Shown: positions 8,138-16,667, counted from the stretch's first letter. The stretch is 64,000 bases of DNA from an uncultured Syntrophobacterales bacterium (GCA_903928915.1 CAIYSL010000032.1:1-64000), one strand, 5' to 3'. The notes: generated from the sequence alone by a model not told the origin. Program-made: numbers and translations.

Positions 8138-9226
8138 TCAGCCCTTCCTGCGGCGACCGTTGCCGTCCGCGGCGAGTAGCGCGGCCGCGACCGAGTCGGG
8201 AGACACGTCGACGGGTTCGTGGTGGATGAACTCGCCCTCGGCGCAGGCGCGGTCGGCCACGCGGTGCAGATCCTCCCGCGAAACAGCGGCAAGGCCGATG
8301 TCTGCCAGGGTGGTCGGCAGGCCGACCGATTCGCAGAAGCCGTACACTTCGTCGATCAGCGCTTTCGGTCGATCGGTGAGAAACAGCGACGCGAGCACGC
8401 CGATTGCCACCTTTTCCCCATGGTAGTACGCGTGGGTCGGGGCGAGGACTGTCAGGCCGTTGTGGATGGAATGGGCGGCGGCCAGCCCGCCGCTCTCGAA
8501 CCCCAGACCGCTCAACAGGGTGTTGGCTTCGACGATGTGCTCCAGCGCCGGGGTGACGGCCCGCTCCTCGCAGGAGATCTTCGCGGCCAGGCCGTATTCG
8601 ATCAGGGTGTCGTAGCAGAGCTGCGCCAGGCTATAGCCCGTCAGGGAGCCTTTTCCGCCCGCTTCGTTGTTCGACCGGGACTGCCGGCAGGATTCGGCCT
8701 CGAACCGGGTCGCCAGGGCGTCGCCCATCCCGGAAACGAGAAAACGGACGGGGGCATGGGCGATGATCCCGGTATCCACCAGGACGAGGTTGGGATTTTT
8801 CCGCTGGTAGAGGGAAGAAACGACCTCGCCGCCTTCGGTATACACCACGGCGCAGGAGCTGCACGGGGCGTCGGTCGAGGCGATGGTCGGCACGACGGCA
8901 ACGGGAACGCCCAGGCGGTCGGCGACGATCTTGCTGGTGTCGATCGTCTTCCCGCCGCCGATGCCCACGATGAATTCGCACCGGAGGGCTTCAGCTCGGG
9001 CGGTGAGACGCTCGATCTCCGGTTCGCAGCACTCCCGGTTGAACAGCTCCCATTCCAGGTGGACCGCCGCCGACTGCGCCTGCAGCTCGTCCAGCAGGTT
9101 CCGGTGGGCGGACGGGGCGAGGATGGACAACCCCCGCTTGCCGAACCGCGCCAGCTCCGCGCCCAACCGGGCGAATGCCTGATACCCCTGCACGTAGCGC
9201 CCGGGAAAAACTGTGGTGGTGATCAT
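8138..9226 (-). CDS. gldA: Glycerol dehydrogenase (iron/zinc-containing alcohol dehydrogenase family)
   Basis: 362-residue NAD-dependent dehydrogenase of the GldA type, oxidising glycerol to dihydroxyacetone. The nucleotide site is GIGGGKTIDTSKIVAD followed by VPTIASTDAPCSS; metal ligands are the Asp in GMGDALATRFEAES and two His in AAAHSIHNG and THAYYHGEKVAIG. It lies convergent to the cobA-hemD fusion and divergent from hemB, so it is an outsider between two heme gene groups. Related families (glycerol-1-phosphate dehydrogenase) are possible, but the motif set favours GldA. Confidence 0.88.
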   Translation of the reverse strand: MITTTVFPGRYVQGYQAFARLGAELARFGKRGLSILAPSAHRNLLDELQAQSAAVHLEWELFNRECCEPEIERLTARAEALRCEFIVGIGGGKTIDTSKIVADRLGVPVAVVPTIASTDAPCSSCAVVYTEGGEVVSSLYQRKNPNLVLVDTGIIAHAPVRFLVSGMGDALATRFEAESCRQSRSNNEAGGKGSLTGYSLAQLCYDTLIEYGLAAKISCEERAVTPALEHIVEANTLLSGLGFESGGLAAAHSIHNGLTVLAPTHAYYHGEKVAIGVLASLFLTDRPKALIDEVYGFCESVGLPTTLADIGLAAVSREDLHRVADRACAEGEFIHHEPVDVSPDSVAAALLAADGNGRRRKG

Positions 9227-9273
9227 CGCGCTGCCCTCCGTTGTTTCAGTGATGGTTGGCCCTGTCCGGTGGA

Positions 9274-9302
9274 AGCGTAGGAAAAACTCACCGCCATGTC
9301 AA
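9274..9302 (-). promoter_or_regulatory. Candidate sigma70 promoter of gldA
   Basis: Minus strand TTGACA (9302-9297), 17-base spacer, TACGCT (9279-9274), 48 bases before the gldA ATG. The -35 is perfect, the -10 moderate. Confidence 0.5.
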
Positions 9303-9377
9303 GCGAAGTCCCGCGCTGACGGTGTGTCCGGACACCGTCCCTTGGTTCCTCCGGGCCCCTGTCCGCGCATAAGGAGA

Positions 9378-9406
9378 TTGCATTCCCCGGAGATACCTGT
9401 TAAATT
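9378..9406 (+). promoter_or_regulatory. Candidate promoter of hemB-ahbD
   Basis: TTGCAT (9378-9383), 17-base spacer, TAAATT (9401-9406), 42 bases before hemB. A GC-rich hairpin (GACGGTGT/ACACCGTC, 9318-9339) lies upstream without a T run. Confidence 0.45.
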
Positions 9407-9447
9407 TACCGGGTATCCGCGACGCGATCAACCCATGAGGAGGCGCT

Positions 9448-10425
9448 ATGAATTTCCCCGAGTACCGGCCGCGCAGACTGCGACAGAACGAAAATTTCCG
9501 GAGGATGATCCGGGAGACGACCCTCTCGGTCGATAACCTGATCTACCCGATGTTTGCCGTGCCCGGGACGAAGGTGAAGAAACCGATCACCTCGATGCCG
9601 GGGATCTTTCAGCTCTCCGTCGACTACATCGTCAAGGAGACCCAGCGCGTGAAGGCGCTGGGGGTCCCCGCGGTCCTGCTGTTCGGGATCCCCGAGGAGA
9701 AGGACGAGGTCGCCTCCGGGGCGATGGCCGCCGACGGGATCGTCCAGCGGGCGATCAAGGGGATCAAGGAGAAGGTCCCCGACATCCTGGTCATCACCGA
9801 TGTCTGCCTGTGCGAGTACATGAGCCACGGCCACTGCGGCATGCTGGAAAAGGGGGAGGTGGACAACGATGCCACCCTGGAGGTCCTGGCCGAGACGGCG
9901 GTCTCCCACGCGCGGGCCGGGGCGGACGTGGTCGCTCCGTCGGCGATGATGGACGGCCAGATCGGCGCGCTCCGCGAGGGGCTCGACGAAGCCGGGTTCG
10001 ACAACCTCCCGATCATGGCCTATTCGGCGAAATATGCCTCCTGCTTCTACGGCCCCTTCCGAGAGGCCGCGGAGAGCGCCCCCGCCTTCGGCGACCGGCG
10101 GGCCTACCAGATGGACCCGGCCAACTCCGACGAGGCGATCCGGGAGATCACCCTCGACGTGGCCGAGGGGGCGGACGTCATCATGGTCAAGCCTGCCCTG
10201 GCCTACCTCGACGTGATCCGTCGGGCCAAGGAGGAGTTCGACCTGCCCGTGGCCGCCTACAACGTGAGCGGCGAGTACTCGATGATCAAGGCCGCCTCCC
10301 AGATGGGCTGGCTGGACGGCGAGCGGGCGATGTGGGAATCGCTGACGTCGATCCGCCGCGCCGGGGCGGACATGATCATCACCTATTTCGCACCCGACGT
10401 GGCGCAGGCGTTGGCGGCCAAGTAA
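9448..10425 (+). CDS. hemB: Delta-aminolevulinic acid dehydratase (porphobilinogen synthase) HemB
   Basis: 325-residue enzyme condensing two 5-aminolevulinate molecules to porphobilinogen. The metal site is the zinc type, with three cysteines in [14 protein letters not shown] rather than the aspartates of magnesium enzymes. Schiff-base lysines lie in [13 protein letters not shown] and [17 protein letters not shown] precedes the ATG. It is followed four bases later by ahbD, a tight pair that separates early and late steps of the same pathway from the main hemA operon. Confidence 0.97.
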   Translation: MNFPEYRPRRLRQNENFRRMIRETTLSVDNLIYPMFAVPGTKVKKPITSMPGIFQLSVDYIVKETQRVKALGVPAVLLFGIPEEKDEVASGAMAADGIVQRAIKGIKEKVPDILVITDVCLCEYMSHGHCGMLEKGEVDNDATLEVLAETAVSHARAGADVVAPSAMMDGQIGALREGLDEAGFDNLPIMAYSAKYASCFYGPFREAAESAPAFGDRRAYQMDPANSDEAIREITLDVAEGADVIMVKPALAYLDVIRRAKEEFDLPVAAYNVSGEYSMIKAASQMGWLDGERAMWESLTSIRRAGADMIITYFAPDVAQALAAK

Positions 10426-10429
10426 GAAA

Positions 10430-11527
10430 ATGGATGAGAACATGAAGCCGGAACAGTCGCGCAAATTGCCCGCCACGCTCAGGATGGTCGCCTGGGAGAT
10501 CACCCGGAGCTGCAACCTGGCCTGCGTCCACTGCCGCGCCTCGGCCCTCTGCGGCCCTTACGCGGGGGAGTTGGACACGGAGAAATGCCTGCGCCTGATC
10601 GACGAGATCGCCCAGGTCGGGAACCCCGTGGTCATCCTCACCGGCGGTGAGCCGCTCCTCAGGGCGGACATCTACGAGATCGCCGCCTACGGCGACTCGA
10701 AGGGACTCCGGATGGTCCTGGCCACGAACGGGACCTTCCTGACCGACGAGGTGGTCAAGAAGCTGATCGCCGCGGGGATCCGGCGGGTCAGCGTGAGCAT
10801 CGACGGCCCCGACGCGGCCTCCCACGACGCCTTTCGCTGCGTGCCCGGGGCCTTCGACCAGGCGCTCGCCGGGATCGAGGCGATGAAGCGGGCGGGTCTG
10901 GAGTTCCAGATCAACACCACGATCACCCAGAAGAACCTGACGCAGATCAAGGAGATCCACGAGCTGGCCCACCGGCTGGGCGCCGCGGCGCACCACATCT
11001 TCCTGCTCGTCCCGACGGGGCGGGGCAAGGAGATGGCCTCGCAGGCGATCACCGCGCTCGAATACGAAGAGACGCTCAACTGGTTCTACGAGGAAGGGAT
11101 GGAATGCGGGATCCAGCTGAAGGCCACCTGCGCCCCCCACTATTTCCGGATCTTCCACCAGCGGAAGAAGGAGCGTCCCGGCGCCCCGGCGCATGTGCCG
11201 GCGGCGGGCGGGGGCCAGCACCCGCTCCACACCATGTCCCGGGGCTGCCTGGGCGGGATCTCCTTCTGCTTCATCTCCCACACCGGCCAGGTCCAGCCCT
11301 GCGGCTATTTGGAGCTCGACTGCGGCCAGCTCACCAAGCAGAGCTTTCCGGAGGTCTGGAACAACGCCAATGTGTTCCGCGACTTCCGCGACCTCAGCCT
11401 CTACGAGGGGAAGTGCGGTCGCTGCGAGTTCATCCGGGTCTGCGGCGGGTGCCGCGCCCGGGCCTACGAGGCAACCGGAAACTACATGGCCGAAGAGCCG
11501 CTGTGCATCTACGAGCCTAAGAAATAA
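10430..11527 (+). CDS. ahbD: Heme b synthase AhbD-like radical SAM enzyme
   Basis: 365-residue radical SAM protein. The iron-sulfur motif is CNLACVHC (near residues 28-35), the glycine-rich LTGGEPLL follows, and a C-terminal SPASM-like cysteine set includes CGRCEFIRVCGGC. The N-terminal LRMVAWEITRSCNL and the stretch AAAHHIFLLVPTGRGKE are as I recall for AhbD, which decarboxylates the propionates of Fe-coproporphyrin III to give heme b in the siroheme-dependent pathway. NirJ-type proteins of heme d1 synthesis are the alternative; linkage to hemB favours AhbD. AhbA, AhbB and AhbC are not in this window. A second ATG at 10442 could be the start. Confidence 0.85.
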   Translation: MDENMKPEQSRKLPATLRMVAWEITRSCNLACVHCRASALCGPYAGELDTEKCLRLIDEIAQVGNPVVILTGGEPLLRADIYEIAAYGDSKGLRMVLATNGTFLTDEVVKKLIAAGIRRVSVSIDGPDAASHDAFRCVPGAFDQALAGIEAMKRAGLEFQINTTITQKNLTQIKEIHELAHRLGAAAHHIFLLVPTGRGKEMASQAITALEYEETLNWFYEEGMECGIQLKATCAPHYFRIFHQRKKERPGAPAHVPAAGGGQHPLHTMSRGCLGGISFCFISHTGQVQPCGYLELDCGQLTKQSFPEVWNNANVFRDFRDLSLYEGKCGRCEFIRVCGGCRARAYEATGNYMAEEPLCIYEPKK

Positions 11528-11530
11528 ATG

Positions 11531-11552
11531 GGGACAGATACCTATTTATCGG
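11531..11552 (+). repeat. Direct repeat copy 1 beside EF-hand gene
   Basis: 22-base sequence GGGACAGATACCTATTTATC plus two bases, 19 of 22 identical to the copy at 11991-12012. It lies just after ahbD and reaches the EF-hand ribosome site. Confidence 0.6.
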
Positions 11553-11567
11553 AGGAGAGAAGAGACG

Positions 11568-11972
11568 ATGACGATGCGGATCTGGATTGCGGGTGTGGTT
11601 GCGGCTTTTCTCCTCACCGGCGGCGCCGCCAATGCCGCGGCGCCCGATTTCGGGGGGCTCGACCGGGACAACAACGGATATCTCGACGAGAAGGAGATCA
11701 GCGGAGCTGCCCCGGAGGTGCTGAAAAAATACGACAAGGACGGCAGCGGCTCCCTGGACCGGGCCGAGTTCGAGGCCGCCGGCGGCACCCGCTCCCGGTT
11801 CGAGTTCCTGGATAAGGACAAGAACGGCCGGGTGGACATCGACGAGTTTCGCAGCGCCGCGATCGAACGGTTCAAACAGGTCGACACCGACCGCAACGGC
11901 AGGATCGACATGCAGGATTGGAGCAAGCTGCGGCAGCCGATCCAGAACCCGATCCTCTTTTTCTATTTCTGA
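11568..11972 (+). CDS. Secreted EF-hand calcium-binding protein
   Basis: 134-residue protein with a signal peptide (MTMRIWIAGVVAAFLLTGGAANAA) and four EF-hand-like loops in a row: DRDNNGYLDEKE, DKDGSGSLDRAE, DKDKNGRVDIDE and DTDRNGRIDMQD, all with Asp at positions 1, 3 and Gly at 6. It probably binds calcium in the periplasm; the partner is unknown. GGAGGAGAG precedes the ATG. The gene is enclosed by two near-identical 22-base direct repeats, which suggests it was inserted or duplicated as a unit between ahbD and polA. Confidence 0.85.
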   Translation: MTMRIWIAGVVAAFLLTGGAANAAAPDFGGLDRDNNGYLDEKEISGAAPEVLKKYDKDGSGSLDRAEFEAAGGTRSRFEFLDKDKNGRVDIDEFRSAAIERFKQVDTDRNGRIDMQDWSKLRQPIQNPILFFYF

Positions 11973-11990
11973 CCGAGACGGGAATAACTA

Positions 11991-12012
11991 GGGACAGATA
12001 CCCATCTATCGA
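11991..12012 (+). repeat. Direct repeat copy 2 beside EF-hand gene
   Basis: GGGACAGATACCCATCTATC plus two bases, the second copy (19 of 22 identical) 18 bases after the EF-hand stop codon and upstream of polA. Confidence 0.6.
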
Positions 12013-12075
12013 TTCCCCGGGAGAGGGGAACGCATCACCCGGAGATGCGCGGATTCATCAGGGGTCTTCAGGGGG

Positions 12076-14757
12076 ATGGTCATGACGGAAGAAACAAAGC
12101 GCCCCAAACTGGTCCTCATCGACGGGAGCAACTACCTCTTTCGGGCCTTCTACGCGATCCGCGAACTCTCCAATTCGAAGGGATTTCCCACCAACGCCAT
12201 CTACGGATTCACGACGATGCTGATGAAGCTCCTGCGCGAGCAGGCGCCGGACTGCGTCGCCGTGGCCTTCGACGTCAAGGGACCCACGTTCCGCCATGAG
12301 GCCTACGCAGAGTACAAGGCCACGCGCCGGGCGGTTCCGGAGACGCTCATCCCCCAGATCCCCTTTGTCAAGGAGGTCGTCCGGGGGCTGAACATCCCCA
12401 TCCTCGAACAGCAGGGGCTGGAGGCGGACGACATCATCGGCACGATCGCCTCCCGGCAGGCAGCCGCGGGGATGGATGTGATCATCGTGTCCGGGGACAA
12501 GGACATGATGCAGCTCGTCTCCGACCGCATCATCATGGTCGACACGATGAAGGACAAGACCTACGACCGCGCCGCCGTGAAGGAGCGCTTCGGTGTCCCG
12601 CCGGATAAGGTCGTGGAGATCCTCGCCCTCACGGGCGACCTCTCCGACAACATCCCCGGCGTCCCGGGGATCGGACCCAAGGGGGCGAGCCGGCTGGTCG
12701 CGCAGTTCGGGGGGGTCGAGGGGATCCTCGCCCACCCGGAGAAGATCTACAACCAGCGGACCCGCGAGGCGATCCTGCAGAACGCCGAGAAGGCCCGCCT
12801 GAGCCGGGAGCTGGCGCAGATCCGGACCGACGCGGAGTTTGCCTTCGATATCGACGCCTGCCACCGGCGGGAGCCCGACCGGGAGAAGCTGGTCGCGCTG
12901 TTCAAGGAGTTCGAGTTCTCCACGCTCCTCCAGGAGCTGCGGGTCGGCGGAGAGACCGGCGCGGACCACCGGATCGTCAGCACCCCCGAGGAGCTCGCCG
13001 CGCTCGTCGCCCGACTCGGCGGGGCGAGCGAGTTCTCCCTCGACCTCCTCCTGACCGAGGCGGAGCCGATGCGAGCCGCAGCCGTGGGCCTTGCCTTCTG
13101 CCCTGCCCCGGGAGAGGCCTATTACCTCCCTGTCGGCCACAGCGACGGAGAACCCCAGCTATCGACCGCCGCGGCGTTGGAGGCGCTCGCCCCCATCCTT
13201 GCCGACCCCGCAAAGGTGAAGCACGGCCACGACCTCAAGACAACGCTGATCGCCTTAGCGGAAAACGGCGCCCCCCTTGCGGGGCTGGGGTGCGATACGA
13301 TGGTGGCCTCGTACCTGCTCAACCCGGCCAAACATGGGTTCGAGCTGGCCGACACGGTCCTCGACCACCTGGGGCGGCAGATCCCGGCGGCAAAGGAGGT
13401 GGTGGGGAGCGGGGCCAAGGCCGTCTCCTTTGCCGCGATCACTGCGGAAAAGGCGGCCGGCTACGCCTGCCGCCGCGTCGATGCGGTGGCAGGTCTCGCC
13501 GCCGACCTTTTTCCCAAGATCGCCGCTGCGGGGATGGACGAGCTCTTCCATGAGGTGGAGATGCCGCTGGTAGGCGTCCTGGCCGCGATGGAGCGCAAAG
13601 GGGTGCTCCTCGACCGGGTGCTATTGAAGGCGATGTCGCGGGAAATCGAACAGCTCCTCAACATGTCCGAGGAGAAGATCTGCCGGCTCGCCGGGGAGAA
13701 GTTCAACATCAACTCCCCGAAGCAGCTCCAGGCGATCCTCTTCGACAAGCTGGGGCTTCCCCGGGGGCGGAAGACCAAGGAGGGGTACTCCACCGACGTG
13801 GAGGTCCTCTCCGCGCTCGCCCTCAGCCACGAACTGCCGGCGGAGATTCTCGCCTACCGCGGGATGGTGAAGCTGAAGTCGACCTACGTCGACGCCCTGC
13901 CCGAGATGATCCATCCCCGGACGGGGAGGGTCCACACCTCCTACAACCAGACGGTGACCGCCACCGGCAGGCTCTCCAGCAGCAACCCGAACCTCCAGAA
14001 CATCCCGATCCGGACCCTCGAAGGGAAGCGGATCCGCCAGGCCTTCATCGCCCCGCCCGGCTGGGTGATCGTCTCGGCGGACTACTCCCAGATCGAGCTT
14101 CGGGTGCTGGCCCACCTCTCCGGCGACGAGGCCCTGCTCCAGGCCTTCCAGACCGGCGAGGACATCCACAGCCGGACCGCCTCGGACATCTTCGGGGTCT
14201 TCCCCGAGATGGTCAACGCCGACATGCGGCGCCAGGCCAAGGTCATCAACTTCGGTGTCCTGTACGGGATGAGCGCCTTCGGGCTCGCCAAAGAGCTGGG
14301 CATCACCCAGAAGCTCGCCCAGGCCTACATCGACGGCTATTTCGAGAAATACGCGAAGGTCCGCCAGTACCTCGACGGCCTCCTCGACCAGGCCCGGCGC
14401 GAGGGGTACGTGACCACCCTGCTCAAGCGGCGACGCTACCTGCCCGAGATCGCAAGCCCCCAGCCCGCGGTCCGGCAGTTCGCCGAGCGAACGGCGATCA
14501 ACGCCCCGATCCAGGGGACGGCCGCGGACCTGATCAAGGTGGCCATGGTCCGGATCCACCGGCGGCTGAGCGCGGAGAAGTTCGGCGCGGCCATGATCAT
14601 GCAGGTCCACGACGAGCTCGTGTTCGAGGCGCCCGTTGCCGAGACCGAGGCCTTGACCGCCCTCGTCCGCCAGGAGATGGAAGGGGTGCTCACCCTCGAA
14701 GTTCCCCTGCGCGTGGAGATCGCCGCCGGCGCGAACTGGGACGAAGCGCACAGCTGA
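12076..14757 (+). CDS. polA: DNA polymerase I, proofreading site degenerate
   Basis: 893 residues. Residues 1-290 form the 5' nuclease (AFDVKGPTFRHE, EADDIIGTIA, SGDKDMMQL, GVPGIGPKGA). Residues 490-893 form the polymerase with motif A SADYSQIELRVLAHL, motif B RRQAKVINFGVLYG and motif C MQVHDELVFEAP, all intact. The middle 3'-5' exonuclease domain is altered: the first motif reads SLDLLLTE (the usual D-x-E has lost its Glu), the second GHDLKTTL (Asn and Asp both changed), while Y-x5-D in YACRRVDA remains. Proofreading is therefore probably lost. An alternative ATG is at 12082. A strong terminator follows. Confidence 0.96.
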   Translation: MVMTEETKRPKLVLIDGSNYLFRAFYAIRELSNSKGFPTNAIYGFTTMLMKLLREQAPDCVAVAFDVKGPTFRHEAYAEYKATRRAVPETLIPQIPFVKEVVRGLNIPILEQQGLEADDIIGTIASRQAAAGMDVIIVSGDKDMMQLVSDRIIMVDTMKDKTYDRAAVKERFGVPPDKVVEILALTGDLSDNIPGVPGIGPKGASRLVAQFGGVEGILAHPEKIYNQRTREAILQNAEKARLSRELAQIRTDAEFAFDIDACHRREPDREKLVALFKEFEFSTLLQELRVGGETGADHRIVSTPEELAALVARLGGASEFSLDLLLTEAEPMRAAAVGLAFCPAPGEAYYLPVGHSDGEPQLSTAAALEALAPILADPAKVKHGHDLKTTLIALAENGAPLAGLGCDTMVASYLLNPAKHGFELADTVLDHLGRQIPAAKEVVGSGAKAVSFAAITAEKAAGYACRRVDAVAGLAADLFPKIAAAGMDELFHEVEMPLVGVLAAMERKGVLLDRVLLKAMSREIEQLLNMSEEKICRLAGEKFNINSPKQLQAILFDKLGLPRGRKTKEGYSTDVEVLSALALSHELPAEILAYRGMVKLKSTYVDALPEMIHPRTGRVHTSYNQTVTATGRLSSSNPNLQNIPIRTLEGKRIRQAFIAPPGWVIVSADYSQIELRVLAHLSGDEALLQAFQTGEDIHSRTASDIFGVFPEMVNADMRRQAKVINFGVLYGMSAFGLAKELGITQKLAQAYIDGYFEKYAKVRQYLDGLLDQARREGYVTTLLKRRRYLPEIASPQPAVRQFAERTAINAPIQGTAADLIKVAMVRIHRRLSAEKFGAAMIMQVHDELVFEAPVAETEALTALVRQEMEGVLTLEVPLRVEIAAGANWDEAHS

Positions 14758-14883
14758 GGTGAAGGCGTTTCTTCACTTTAGCATCCGAACACAAGGCATG
14801 TTATAAGACCGTGCACATATGAGCGACAGTTGACCCTGTTCCATCCCGTACCCATACTGGAGGATCATGGCATGGCTGAACAC

Positions 14884-14917
14884 AACCCCGTCTTTGATGA
14901 AAAGAGCGGGGTTTTTT
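14884..14917 (+). terminator. Intrinsic terminator after polA
   Basis: AACCCCG-TCTTT / AAAGA-CGGGGTT stem with a 5-base loop and one bulge, followed by T6. It lies about 125 bases after polA and just before the AT-richer accessory stretch. Confidence 0.85.
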
Positions 14918-14924
14918 GTTGAAC
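14918..14924 (+). other. Possible integron-cassette insertion point
   Basis: GTTGAAC fits the GTTRRRY core used by integron integrases. It is the last such core before the mrr cassette, directly after the polA terminator. It marks a possible left cassette boundary; a seven-base match alone is weak. Confidence 0.3.
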
Positions 14925-14974
14925 GCGCAGCAGGTGAGAGGTGTTTTATACCGATGCACAAAGGAGATAAATAA

Positions 14975-15904
14975 ATGGCCGTTCCAGATTATCAGAGCGT
15001 GATGTTGCCGCTTCTTCGATTTGCGGCACAAAAGGGAACTGAAATCTCTACCAGCGAAGCGGTTGAAGCTCTGGCAAAGGAATTGCGCCTCACTGAAGAC
15101 GATCTAAAGGAGATGCTCCCAAGTGGCATACAGGCAACCTTCGTTAATCGTATTGGCTGGGCTTCTACATACATGAAAAAGGCTGGATTGCTCGAAGCAA
15201 CACGGAGAGGATTCTACCACATTACCGATCGTGGGAAAGACCTCCTTAAGAAACAGCCCACGACCATTAACGTAAAACTACTCAAGCAATATCCTGAATT
15301 TCTTGAATTTCAACAACTCAAGGGTACAAGAAGCGGGGACAAATCTTCAGAACCTAAGGGGACATCAGACATTTCGACAGCAACGCCATCAGAGGCATTG
15401 GAAGCAGCTTATGAAAATCTCCGTGACGAATTATCTGATGAATTGCTCTCCCGCCTAAAGAAAATATCGCCTGCCTTTTTCGAGCGTGTCGTTGTGGAAC
15501 TACTTGTCAAGATGGGCTACGGTGGTTCACGTGCAGATGCTGGCAAGGCAATAGGTAGGAGCGGCGACGGCGGAATAGATGGAATCATAAAAGAGGACAA
15601 ACTCGGCCTTGATGTTGTGTACATTCAGGCAAAGCGTTGGGATAGCAATCCGGTAGGGAGCCCTGATGTCATGCAATTTGCAGGCGCACTCCAAGCTCAA
15701 AGAGCAAACAAGGGCATCTTTATTACTACCTCCAGATTCACTGATGATGCGCGCAGTTACGTTTCCCAAATCGGAAGTAAGATCGTTTTAATTGACGGCG
15801 AACAACTGACCAGTTTGATGATCGAGCATGATGTTGGCGTATCCACGGTTTCATTGTATCCAGTCAAAAGGGTTGATAGCGATTATTTTGAAGAGAGCAT
15901 CTAA
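14975..15904 (+). CDS. mrr: Mrr-type restriction endonuclease (probable integron cassette gene)
   Basis: 309 residues. The N-terminal 100 form a winged-helix Mrr_N-type domain; residues 160-300 carry the Mrr catalytic PD-(D/E)XK core with GDGGIDGII and the QAK element IQAKRW. The family cuts methylated foreign DNA (type IV restriction). AAAGGAG precedes the ATG. The gene is clearly AT-richer than its surroundings, no methylase partner is present, and its TAA stop is inside the R box of an attC-like site, so it looks like a transferred single-gene cassette. Confidence 0.92.
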   Translation: MAVPDYQSVMLPLLRFAAQKGTEISTSEAVEALAKELRLTEDDLKEMLPSGIQATFVNRIGWASTYMKKAGLLEATRRGFYHITDRGKDLLKKQPTTINVKLLKQYPEFLEFQQLKGTRSGDKSSEPKGTSDISTATPSEALEAAYENLRDELSDELLSRLKKISPAFFERVVVELLVKMGYGGSRADAGKAIGRSGDGGIDGIIKEDKLGLDVVYIQAKRWDSNPVGSPDVMQFAGALQAQRANKGIFITTSRFTDDARSYVSQIGSKIVLIDGEQLTSLMIEHDVGVSTVSLYPVKRVDSDYFEESI

Positions 15905-15973
15905 CAACCGCATTAACTCGGACTGGCAATCACGCTGTGCTCCATTGCCAACCGGTTATGCGGAGCGTTAGGT
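15899..15973 (+). other. attC-like integron recombination site
   Basis: 75-base imperfect palindrome that starts with ATCTAAC (RYYYAAC) and ends with GTTAGGT (GTTRRRY). Inside, CCGCATTAA pairs with TTATGCGG leaving one unpaired T, the extrahelical base typical of attC, and GGCAAT pairs with ATTGCC. The mrr stop codon is in the left core. All these match attC architecture; no integrase gene is in the window. Confidence 0.8.
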
Positions 15974-15976
15974 GAA

Positions 15977-16339
15977 GTGAGAAAGACACAGGCGATGGCA
16001 TTCAGTGACATTGAGTTTGATTACATCGACAAGATTGTCGGCAGGCTCTGCAGGCGTCGCTCACCTGCCCATTTGCACGACAAGATTCGAACGAGATACG
16101 AGATCAAGAACCATGACGTCATTGTCTTTGAGGAGCGACCACGATTCAATGCACGGGATGAGTGGTTGAGAATGGACTGCGCGAAGTTCAAATACAACAG
16201 AACGCGCCAGACATGGAAGCTCTACTGGATGCGCAGGGACAGGAAGTGGCATGCCTATGAGACTGAAAGTAGGAGCACTGGACTGGAAAGTCTTGTGCGC
16301 GAGGTAGACGCTGATCCCTATGGGGCATTCTTCGGGTAG
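15977..16339 (+). CDS. DUF3024-like hypothetical protein
   Basis: 120 residues from a GTG start; an ATG at 15995 would give 114. The pattern of an acidic N-terminal helix, then IRTRYEIKNHDVIVFEERPR, EWLRMDCAKFKYN and WKLYWMRRDRKWHAYE matches my memory of the DUF3024 family, basic proteins of unknown function rich in aromatic residues. It begins right after the attC-like site and may be the next cassette, but no second attC follows. Base use is like mrr, less GC-rich than the core genes. Confidence 0.75.
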   Translation: MRKTQAMAFSDIEFDYIDKIVGRLCRRRSPAHLHDKIRTRYEIKNHDVIVFEERPRFNARDEWLRMDCAKFKYNRTRQTWKLYWMRRDRKWHAYETESRSTGLESLVREVDADPYGAFFG

Positions 16340-16364
16340 ACCACTCAACCAGCGGCGGACCTCC

Positions 16365-16393
16365 TTGACATCCTTCATCCCCTTGGCTATACT
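16365..16393 (+). promoter_or_regulatory. Sigma70 promoter of mazEF
   Basis: TTGACA (16365-16370), exactly 17 bases, TATACT (16388-16393), ending 25 bases before the mazE ATG. One of the best promoters in the window, as is usual for autoregulated toxin-antitoxin operons. Confidence 0.8.
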
Positions 16394-16418
16394 TCGGCTA
16401 TCCATCGGAGGGGTAAAC

Positions 16419-16667
16419 ATGGTGACAAGAATTCAAAAATGGGGAAACAGCCAGGGGGTGCGGCTTGCGAAGCAGGTGCTCGAAGATGCCCAGCTTACGG
16501 TTGGCGAAGACGTGGATGTGACCACACGGGATGGGCTCATCGTCATCGCGCCGGCACGACGCATTCGGGGTAAACGGAGCCTGCGGGAGCTGGTGTCGCG
16601 CATACCCAAAGGCCACAAAGCCGGAGAAACGGATTGGGGCAAGCCGCAGGGCAGAGAGGTCTGGTAG
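16419..16667 (+). CDS. mazE: MazE-type antitoxin (AbrB/SpoVT fold)
   Basis: 82-residue antitoxin. The N-terminal 45 residues form the swapped-hairpin DNA-binding domain (TRIQKWGNSQGVRLAKQVLE, then VTTRDGLIVIAP); the C-terminal half is charged and should wrap the toxin. GGAGGGG lies before the ATG. The stop codon directly abuts the toxin GTG. It should bind its own promoter. Confidence 0.92.
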   Translation: MVTRIQKWGNSQGVRLAKQVLEDAQLTVGEDVDVTTRDGLIVIAPARRIRGKRSLRELVSRIPKGHKAGETDWGKPQGREVW

